From Chitinophagaceae bacterium (GTDB lineage: Bacteria; Bacteroidota; Bacteroidia; Chitinophagales; Chitinophagaceae), in assembly GCA_003168265.1 (NCBI GenBank), contig PMSV01000024.1, positions 186,001-250,000 on the forward strand: a stretch of DNA of 64,000 nucleotides. The letters run 5' to 3'. Every line of letters starts with the position of its first letter. Within the stretch, counting starts at the first letter, position 1. This document shows, piece after piece, positions 1-8,659 of the stretch. Below the pieces are notes generated by a model, which was given only the letters and a program-made list of their open reading frames with translations, was not told the DNA's origin and made no database searches. The position numbers and the translations under genes were made by a program.

Positions 1-1
1 G

Positions 2-1132
2 AAAAAGGGTGTGGAAGAAAAGTTTCAGGCATGGGCCAAGGGCAAGCCGGAATTCGAGAATCTTTTTACCGATTGGCAGAAAGCCTATGAGGATTGGAGA
101 CCCTATTCCAAACAAAGAATCTACTTAAATGAAGGTGTCTTTGGCTCGCCACTGATCGCCTTTGCAGCTTCTTTGCAACAAGTGGAAAATGCCCTTGTAA
201 AAACAAACGGGGGTGATGTGCATAAGGCAATGGAAGCAGCAAATGAGGCAAGAAAAAAATTCCTTGAAAGCGAGAACCGGATCTCCGATCAGGAAATTCT
301 GGCGGCAACGACCATGATGTTTTATTCTGACATTGACAAAAGCCAGCACCCGGTCGGTTTCTTTGAAAATCTCAAAGGAAGTTTTGGAGATCTTCATGAT
401 GAAAACACTTACAAAAAATACTCGGCAAATGTCTTCGACCAAACGATGATTTTTAACGATGCCAAATGGAATACATTTAGCGCGAGTCCCGATGCGACGG
501 TTTTGCAGGCTGATCCGGCCTATGCGCATGCAAGCGCATTTCTGAAAAACTGGCAGGGCAAATACCTGTCTATTTACCAACAATTCAATGCAAGAAACAA
601 TGATTATGGCCGCCTTTATCTCAAGGGGATCATGCAAATGGATCCAAAAAAGGTCCGTTATCCCGATGCGACTTTTACCATGCGGGTTAGCTATGGAAAT
701 GTGAAGTCCTATAATCCCAGGGATGCCGTTCATTACGATTATGTGTGTACGATGAAGGGGGCGCTCGAAAAATATATCCCCGGTGATTATGAATTTGATC
801 TTCCTCCAAAATTGATTGAACTAGCCAATAAAAAGGACTTCGGACAATATATCGACAAACAGAAAAACGACCTGGTTGTAACCTTTATCACAACCAATGA
901 TATAACAGGGGGAAACTCCGGTTCACCAGTCCTGAATTCACTTGGCGAACTGATAGGACTTGCATTTGATGGCAATTATGAAGCCCTCAGCCACAAAATC
1001 GCATTCGATCCGGTCTATAACAGGACCATTTGCGTGGACATTCGTTATGTGCTTTGGTGCATCGACAAATTAGGAGGCGCTTCCAATATAATCAACGAAT
1101 TGAAACTGATGAAACCGGTCCAGTTAAAGTAA
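2..1132 (+). CDS. S46 family dipeptidyl-peptidase, C-terminal part (left edge cuts it)
   Basis: The frame is open to the left edge, so only about the last 376 residues of a family normally near 720 residues are present. The serine-protease motif TGGNSGSPV is visible; the catalytic serine codon lies at 917-919. It is followed by GELIGLAFDGNYEA, typical of S46 (DPP7/DPP11) exopeptidases, which release dipeptides from peptides in the periplasm. At the position that separates the two types, DPP11 has Arg (acidic preference) and DPP7 has Gly (hydrophobic preference). The Gly in FDGN here points to the DPP7 type; that is inference from the family. The gene converges on the next one with only 8 bases between them. 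Confidence 0.9.
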   Translation, partial: KKGVEEKFQAWAKGKPEFENLFTDWQKAYEDWRPYSKQRIYLNEGVFGSPLIAFAASLQQVENALVKTNGGDVHKAMEAANEARKKFLESENRISDQEILAATTMMFYSDIDKSQHPVGFFENLKGSFGDLHDENTYKKYSANVFDQTMIFNDAKWNTFSASPDATVLQADPAYAHASAFLKNWQGKYLSIYQQFNARNNDYGRLYLKGIMQMDPKKVRYPDATFTMRVSYGNVKSYNPRDAVHYDYVCTMKGALEKYIPGDYEFDLPPKLIELANKKDFGQYIDKQKNDLVVTFITTNDITGGNSGSPVLNSLGELIGLAFDGNYEALSHKIAFDPVYNRTICVDIRYVLWCIDKLGGASNIINELKLMKPVQLK

Positions 1133-1140
1133 AGGCAAGA

Positions 1141-1698
1141 TTAATTCCCCGTCTTTCTGCCTGAGGGAAGATCCAGGGCCTTACATATAAAGCTATAGTC
1201 TGCAGACTTCAATTGTTCCCGGCTAAGGCTTTTCAAGTAAGAATTCGTCGCTAGTACTGTTCCGGGCAGGATCACATACCGGTAGGAATATCCGATGGAA
1301 AGATCCACATTGATGGAATTCAGCAGGATTTGTCCAACCTGGAAGATCTCCGAACTGAAATATGGAGCAGCGCTAACCACATTCGTGGCTCCTGTGGAAT
1401 CAATAAAGGAAAGATAGGAAAGGATCATTCCGCTATCCAGGATATTTTGTGTAATGACTGGAGCGGGAATCGTGTCAGCATAAAGGGTATCCGTGTTGCC
1501 GAGGGAATCGACATAGGTTTCAGCGATACTCATGGTAACCGGCATCCAGAGGGAATAGATAACGGTATCAGGCCCCGCCGGGCCAGTTGTTCCATTAGTT
1601 CCTGCGGGGCCCTGGGGGCCGGCAGCACCTTTCTGGCAGGAAAACAGACCGCAGGCAAAGGAAGCGCACAGGAACAACCCGATAAATGTTTTTTTCAT
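1141..1698 (-). CDS. Collagen-like lipoprotein, copy 1
   Basis: This 185-residue protein starts with a lipoprotein signal (MKKTFIGLFLCASFACGLFSC; Cys near residue 21). A short run of Gly-x-y triplets follows at about residues 24-43 (GPQGPAG, GTTGPAG), like a collagen segment. The remaining 140 residues are rich in Ser, Thr and Ile and look like a small beta domain of unknown function, with the block ITQNILDSG and a C-terminal block PGTVLATNSYLKSLSREQLKSADYS without its last residue. These blocks recur in the neighbouring gene, so the two are tandem paralogs. A cell-surface or periplasmic lipid-anchored role is inferred; no enzyme motif is seen. Confidence 0.8.
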   Translation of the reverse strand: MKKTFIGLFLCASFACGLFSCQKGAAGPQGPAGTNGTTGPAGPDTVIYSLWMPVTMSIAETYVDSLGNTDTLYADTIPAPVITQNILDSGMILSYLSFIDSTGATNVVSAAPYFSSEIFQVGQILLNSINVDLSIGYSYRYVILPGTVLATNSYLKSLSREQLKSADYSFICKALDLPSGRKTGN

Positions 1699-1809
1699 GA
1701 TGAGGGATTTACACCACTAATAACATTTTCCGAGGCGATTTATTGCGGCCCTTTTAAAATAGAACTTCTTGATTGACTTCCGTTTAACCCAAGGATTGGC
1801 ATGAAACAA

Positions 1810-1839
1810 CCAGCCCCGTTTTGCAAAAAGCGGGGCTGG
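1810..1839 (-). terminator. Hairpin terminator after the second collagen-like lipoprotein gene
   Basis: A perfect 9-base inverted repeat (CCAGCCCCG at 1810-1818 with CGGGGCTGG at 1831-1839) closes a loop that itself contains TTTTGCAAAA. It sits just past the stop of the minus-strand gene at 1863-2414 and is followed on that strand by TTGTTT. The U-tract is weak, so it is a probable rather than certain intrinsic terminator. Confidence 0.6.
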
Positions 1840-1862
1840 CCAAAACACAATCAAAAAAATTG

Positions 1863-2414
1863 CTATTTTGTATTGGAACCCGAACTGCTGATTCCAAGCG
1901 CTTTGGCGATCACGCTGTAATCAGCCGTCTTCAATTGTTCTTTTGTATAGTTTTTCAGATAACTGTCCGTTGCCAGTATGGTACCTGGAATGATCACGAA
2001 CCTGAAAGCCGTATAACCGTAATTGATCAGATTGCCGCCATAGGAGGTCAGACTGATAGTGTTCAGCGAATATTCCACATCCAGATAAGGTGCAAGGTCC
2101 GCCGCATCAATGACGGTTTCTGCTCCATTAGTGCCGAAATCCGTTTGGACATATAACAATACCAGGTCGCTGTCCAGCACATTCTGTGTAAGGGTGACCG
2201 TGCTAATGCCCTGAAAATATACGCTGTCATTTGCAGATACGCTGGTGTCGATCCCTTCATAGGTCATATTAAATGCAATCCATGGCGAATAGGTCACATT
2301 GTCCGGACCTGCAGGACCCTGCGGACCTGTTGAACCGGTTGAGTTTTTTGAGCAGCCTACCATTGAATAAATAATTCCGATAAATACGAAACTCAGTAAT
2401 GTCAGTTTTTTCAT
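1863..2414 (-). CDS. Collagen-like lipoprotein, copy 2
   Basis: A 183-residue paralog of the gene at 1141-1698. The ATG at 2414 is chosen because it places a clean lipoprotein signal (MKKLTLLSFVFIGIIYSMVGC) at the N-terminus; the in-frame upstream extension adds a charged stretch with no signal character. A shorter Gly-x-y run (STGPQGPAGPD) follows the lipid-modified Cys, then a domain sharing LTQNVLDSD and PGTILATDSYLKNYTKEQLK with its neighbour. Both lie on the minus strand with a hairpin between them, so they may be transcribed separately. No function is recognised. Confidence 0.8.
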   Translation of the reverse strand: MKKLTLLSFVFIGIIYSMVGCSKNSTGSTGPQGPAGPDNVTYSPWIAFNMTYEGIDTSVSANDSVYFQGISTVTLTQNVLDSDLVLLYVQTDFGTNGAETVIDAADLAPYLDVEYSLNTISLTSYGGNLINYGYTAFRFVIIPGTILATDSYLKNYTKEQLKTADYSVIAKALGISSSGSNTK

Positions 2415-2603
2415 GATTTCTTGATTTTGTTTTGACAGTTGAATTAAAGATGTATACGTGTATAAGCGTTTCAAAGCTTATTGGGATGGCAAGTAAAAAA
2501 TACAACCCTTTCGGGTCATACAAATATACGCGTAAAAGGCATGTAGGTTGCCTGATGTTTTGATTACCGGGATAGTCGGTGAATAGCTAAATGGACTCTG
2601 CAA

Positions 2604-3167
2604 TTATTTAACCCTGGACCAGTTTTCCCCGCTCTTGATCCGGTATAGCGTCATTTCGCTTACTCCGTATTTTTCCGCCAGTTTCTTGATTGGAACAGCA
2701 TTAGTGCGGCTGCTTAAAGTTTTCTTGATGCTCCGTACATCGCTGATGGAAAGTTTCAGGCCCTGGGTCCGGTTGGCCTGCACTTTCTTGTATGCGATTT
2801 TTGCAGGGCTCTTCTGCTGGTGTTGCACCATTTCTTCCAGGGAAGACCATCTTAGATTCTTTGCGCTATTATCTAATTTGTCAAAATTCTGGTGGATGAC
2901 ATATTTCTGTTTGGGGCTGCTTTTGCGCAGGAATACCCTGGCAACTTCACGATGAATATAGAGTGTGCCATTGCTCCCGGATCGATGGAGGTTGAGCGTA
3001 CGGTAGCCGGTGGTTATAGAGCCATTTAATAATTTTCCATCTTCGTGGATATCGTCGATATAACTTACTACTCGGCCATGAGAAGATACTGCATATTTTT
3101 TACGGAGTTGTTTCCAGCCAGGAAACTCTAGCGGCTTCCATATTTCGCTGGGAATTTTTTTTACCAT
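2604..3167 (-). CDS. NUMOD4/HNH endonuclease-like protein with C-terminal HTH
   Basis: The 187-residue protein has three parts. Residues 8-60 begin EIWKPLEFPGW and resemble the DNA-binding NUMOD4 motif. Residues 68-110 resemble an HNH nuclease core: IHREVARVFL (H72), VIHQNFDKLDN (H92, N100) and NLRW (N104). Residues 130-187 carry a helix-turn-helix of NUMOD1/invertase type (KKLAEKYGVSEMTLYRIKSG). This is the layout of free-standing homing-type endonucleases. Canonical HNH has Asn before the second His (VNH); here it is Ile, so activity is uncertain. The ATG at 3167 is preferred over the upstream TTG. No intron, intein or phage genes lie nearby. Confidence 0.75.
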   Translation of the reverse strand: MVKKIPSEIWKPLEFPGWKQLRKKYAVSSHGRVVSYIDDIHEDGKLLNGSITTGYRTLNLHRSGSNGTLYIHREVARVFLRKSSPKQKYVIHQNFDKLDNSAKNLRWSSLEEMVQHQQKSPAKIAYKKVQANRTQGLKLSISDVRSIKKTLSSRTNAVPIKKLAEKYGVSEMTLYRIKSGENWSRVK

Positions 3168-3297
3168 GACATGCAATTTTCTGAAAGTTACGAAAAACTG
3201 ATTCGAATATAATCAGGCCCGGAAAATAATTACGACCCTCACCTGAGGGAAGAATTTCAGGATCTCAACCGGTAAATGTTAATGGAGTTGTCTTAAT

Positions 3298-5436
<2,139 letters not shown>

Positions 5437-5568
5437 TCAAATGATCAATGCCTGGTTTTTCAAACAATTGAATATTAATCATGCAAGAAAAGTTATGAAA
5501 TTTTTTTCCAGATCATTATATTCGTGACTTCCTTTGAATTATTTCCAAACACGATTGCTTAAAAAAAT

Positions 5569-6288
5569 ATGACAGCCAGGCAGAAAAAATTAAAGACGAT
5601 CTTAAAGGAATTAAAGGACGATGGGATAATCGGTATCTCGGTGGATTGCGTAATATTTGGATTCGATGAGAATGAATTAAAGGTGCTGCTGATCAAGTCC
5701 GATCTTGAAAACTTTGAAGACAGGTGGTCCCTGTTAGGTGACCTGGTCAACAATCATGAGAATCTGAACCAGGCAGCCTATCGTGTATTGAAAGACAGAA
5801 CCGGTATGACGGATGTGTACCTGGAAGAAGTCAGCGTTTTTGGAGAGGTCGGCCGGCATCCGGCTGCAAGAGTCGTCACGATAGCCTATTGTTCATTGAT
5901 CAATATCCAGCACCATAAACTCAAAAGCAATGACAATGAGCTTCATTGGCACCGTATAGGCAGCATTTCACAAATGGCCTTCGATCATAAGAAGATCCTG
6001 GATACCTGCCACGAATGGTTGCAGAAAAGAGTCCAGGAACACCCATTGGGATTCAGCCTCCTGCCAAAGAAATTTTCTTTAAGGGAATTGCAGAACCTCT
6101 ATGAATCGATCCTTGGGGTAAAACTGGATCGAAGGAATTTCAGGAAAAAATTTTTCTCCATGGGCCTTTTACAAGACACAAAGGAATATGAATTGGATGT
6201 TCCTCACCGCCCTGGTAAACTCTACAAATTCAATTACGAAAAATACCGAAAAAAGGAAAGAAAGACCTGGTTCGGAATAGATTTTTAA
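5569..6288 (+). CDS. NrtR/AraR-type transcriptional regulator with degenerate Nudix domain
   Basis: A 239-residue protein with a Nudix-like domain at about residues 20-150 and a winged-helix domain at about 160-235 (KKFSLRELQNLYESILG, then LDRRNFRKKFFSMGLL). This is the two-domain plan of NrtR-family regulators, in which a former Nudix hydrolase acts as ligand sensor. The Nudix box is worn: the region GDLVNNHENLNQAAYRVLKD lacks the REUxEE glutamates, so hydrolysis is not expected. In Bacteroidota, members such as AraR control sugar-use genes. The gene converges on two GH53 galactanase genes, so control of galactan or galactose use is a reasonable inference; the ligand cannot be read from the sequence. 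Confidence 0.85.
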   Translation: MTARQKKLKTILKELKDDGIIGISVDCVIFGFDENELKVLLIKSDLENFEDRWSLLGDLVNNHENLNQAAYRVLKDRTGMTDVYLEEVSVFGEVGRHPAARVVTIAYCSLINIQHHKLKSNDNELHWHRIGSISQMAFDHKKILDTCHEWLQKRVQEHPLGFSLLPKKFSLRELQNLYESILGVKLDRRNFRKKFFSMGLLQDTKEYELDVPHRPGKLYKFNYEKYRKKERKTWFGIDF

Positions 6289-6298
6289 GAGCCCGATC

Positions 6299-7288
6299 CT
6301 AATTTACCATGTATTTTTCTTTGATAGCCGGATATATATTCAGCAAGGAATCAATCGCCTGGCCTTTTCGGTTAAAGAACTGTTCCCAGGTGTTCAAAGG
6401 TTCCCAGATAAAGGTACCAGTCACGCGCTTCCCTTTTAGCCCGAAAGCAATATCATTCACTTCTTTCTTATGCAGGGTATATTCAGCAACTACCACATCC
6501 TGCTTGTAACGCTGTGAAAGATCCTGCAGATTTGAATCAAGCTGGCCAAGGGTCCCATGCCATTGCGGATAATAGGATTCTCCGATCACGTCAAAACGGA
6601 CATGGTCGGCGATCATCATGTCCAGGAAATTCCTGGATTCCTGGTTTTGGCCGCCACAGGCAATATGCAGCATGATCAGGGTCGAAGGGCTGATTTCTTT
6701 CACTGCCCTGATGCCGGAATTCAGAAATGCCGCCAGTGTATCCGGATGACTAAAATTCCCTGTTGGCCAGAGAATGCCATGGTTGATCTCGTTACCGACC
6801 TGGACCATATCGGGAGCAGTACGTTGATCTTTTAATTCCTGCATCACTTTTTTGGTGAAATCATAGATTGACTTTTGCAAGCCAGCAAAATCCAGGTTTT
6901 TCCAGGCAGCCGGTTTGAATTGTTTTCCCGGATCTGCCCAGTAGTCGCTGTAATGAAAGTCAAGCAGAAATTTCATCCCGGCTTTCTTTACCCGAAGGGC
7001 CATGGCCTTGGTATGTTCCAGATCGCAAAATCCCTTTTTAGGGGAATAGCCGCTGTCCGCTGCCGGATCATTGAAGATCCGCAGCCGGATATAATTGAAG
7101 CCATGATCCTTCAAGATATCCAATGGGTCTTTTACTAAGCCCCCTACGCTGAATACCATTCCCCTGTTTTCAAGCTCAGGCAGAAAAGAGATATCTGCGC
7201 CCAATATTTTTTCAGGTTTTTTCTGTCTTTCAAGATTCGAAAAGGAAAACAACAGGAATGCTGCGCTAAAAAAGAGTATTTTTTTCAT
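6299..7288 (-). CDS. GH53 endo-beta-1,4-galactanase, exported
   Basis: A 329-residue protein of family GH53, which cuts beta-1,4-galactan, the backbone of type I arabinogalactan and pectin side chains. The (beta/alpha)8 barrel carries the acid/base Glu in VQVGNEI (E167) and the nucleophile Glu in VVVAEY (E269). Other family blocks are GADISFLPELE, NYIRLRIFNDP and DFHYSDYWADPGKQ. The N-terminus is a signal peptide (MKKILFFSAAFLLFSFS) without a lipobox Cys, so the enzyme is probably periplasmic or secreted. It lies 11 bases downstream of a second GH53 gene on the same strand and is likely co-transcribed with it. Confidence 0.95.
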   Translation of the reverse strand: MKKILFFSAAFLLFSFSNLERQKKPEKILGADISFLPELENRGMVFSVGGLVKDPLDILKDHGFNYIRLRIFNDPAADSGYSPKKGFCDLEHTKAMALRVKKAGMKFLLDFHYSDYWADPGKQFKPAAWKNLDFAGLQKSIYDFTKKVMQELKDQRTAPDMVQVGNEINHGILWPTGNFSHPDTLAAFLNSGIRAVKEISPSTLIMLHIACGGQNQESRNFLDMMIADHVRFDVIGESYYPQWHGTLGQLDSNLQDLSQRYKQDVVVAEYTLHKKEVNDIAFGLKGKRVTGTFIWEPLNTWEQFFNRKGQAIDSLLNIYPAIKEKYMVN

Positions 7289-7299
7289 ATCGCTTAATT

Positions 7300-8328
7300 T
7301 TAGTGTAAAAAGGCATTCAATGCTACCGTTGGTCTTCCTGTGCTGTCGAAAGCGCCCATCGTATAGCCCTCCCAGTTATAGCATTCCGGTTCCCAATAAA
7401 AAAGCCCGAGTCCATTTCCACCGGAAACGGATTTGATCCTGGCTATCATATCTGTCAGAAAGGCTTCACAAGTGAATGCTGAATCAGCAGGCATACCAAC
7501 TTCACAGACCATGACCTGTTTATGGTACCTGTTTACCATATCATTCATATTTGCCAGGCATTCAGAGTCTTCGGCCTGCCAACCTCCGGTCGGCGGATAG
7601 AGTGACATTCCAATAATATCATACTGCACTCCGAAGGAATCCAATTGGTCGAAAAGCCATCTGAAATGGTTATTGTCATTACCTCCGGACAAGTGGACGA
7701 TCACTTTAGTGGAATCATTGACCGACTTCACGGCATTATAACCGGCATTGATAAGTCTGGCATAATTGGGAAGGGAATCAGATGCCATGGCGGTAGGCCA
7801 AAGCATGCCATTATCTGTTTCATTGCCCACCTGAACCCAGTCCGCAAAAATGCCGATGGATTGGAGGGTATCGAGTACATAAGAAGTATATCCGGATAAG
7901 GTGGAAACCAGGGAATCGACGGTTTCATTTGCCCAGGCAGCAGGTTTGGTCTGGTGGCCCGGATCCGCCCAGACATCGCTGTAATGAAAATCGATCATGA
8001 TGCGCATGCCGAGGTTTTTGGCCCGGAGAGCCTTTACTGCAACGTCATAAGTATTGCACCAGCCTCCGGAAGGATCCACCCATGCCCTTAGCCGGATAGA
8101 GTTGATCCCCAATTCCTTAAGGATCTCTATGCAATCCATTGCAGCACCCGTGCTATCATAGAAAAGATAACCGCCGGATTCCATCTGGGTCAGCCAGCTA
8201 ATATCCGCGCCTTTTACAAAAGAAGAGGGGACCGTGACAGGAGGCGGAATCGCTATGCGCTGGTTATCAGGTTTTTTACAACCGATAACAAGGATCAGAA
8301 TGCAAATTGTCCAATTGTGGATTTGCAT
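7300..8328 (-). CDS. GH53 endo-beta-1,4-galactanase, lipoprotein
   Basis: A 342-residue GH53 enzyme homologous to the neighbour at 6299-7288. The acid/base Glu is in VQVGNET (E170) and the nucleophile in VMVCEVG (E276); GADISWLTQME, DFHYSDVWADPG and LFYWEPECYNW are further family blocks. Unlike its neighbour it begins with a lipoprotein signal ending ILVIGC, then a Pro-rich linker (IPPPVTVP). Surface anchoring, and first attack on the polymer, is inferred. It is divergent from susC at 8660, with about 330 bases of shared upstream DNA. Confidence 0.95.
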   Translation of the reverse strand: MQIHNWTICILILVIGCKKPDNQRIAIPPPVTVPSSFVKGADISWLTQMESGGYLFYDSTGAAMDCIEILKELGINSIRLRAWVDPSGGWCNTYDVAVKALRAKNLGMRIMIDFHYSDVWADPGHQTKPAAWANETVDSLVSTLSGYTSYVLDTLQSIGIFADWVQVGNETDNGMLWPTAMASDSLPNYARLINAGYNAVKSVNDSTKVIVHLSGGNDNNHFRWLFDQLDSFGVQYDIIGMSLYPPTGGWQAEDSECLANMNDMVNRYHKQVMVCEVGMPADSAFTCEAFLTDMIARIKSVSGGNGLGLFYWEPECYNWEGYTMGAFDSTGRPTVALNAFLH

Positions 8329-8659
8329 GGCATTTAATTAAACAACTGCAAATTAGGCCTTCCCTGACTTTTTAAATTTTTTTAGGATAAATGCAGCGTT
8401 TCAGGAAACAGGAAGGTCTTTATTCCTGAAAGTCTCCACTAAACGGCAATTGAAGGAAATAAACAATAAGAAAGATTACGCTGAACAGGTCTCATTGAAT
8501 TTTATTTAAATTAACAGGTATTTTAGTCGTTTCCTTTAAATTTTTTTTAACAAAAAATTGGCCATCTGAAAATTTTTGACAAATATTGTGTATAAATTAC
8601 ACGTTTTCGACGGTAATTTGATAGGGTGATTCCCCTAAACCTACTAAACATTGCACTAT
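8329..8659. other. Divergent intergenic region between a GH53 gene and susC
   Basis: This AT-rich stretch carries the promoters of the minus-strand galactanase operon and of the plus-strand susCDEF operon. Near susC there is TAATTTG at 8614-8620, one base short of the Bacteroidota -7 element, and a TTTG at 8575-8578, but their spacing is not canonical, so no promoter is assigned. No gene or clear hairpin was found. Confidence 0.4.

Noticed and set aside
125-733. A 202-codon minus-strand frame within the S46 peptidase gene
   Set aside because: It is antisense to a well-supported coding sequence and has no recognisable motif.
2604-3167. Part of a prophage or integrative element
   Set aside because: No integrase, phage structural genes, direct repeats or tRNA attachment site lie around the HNH gene; neighbours are ligA and lipoprotein genes.
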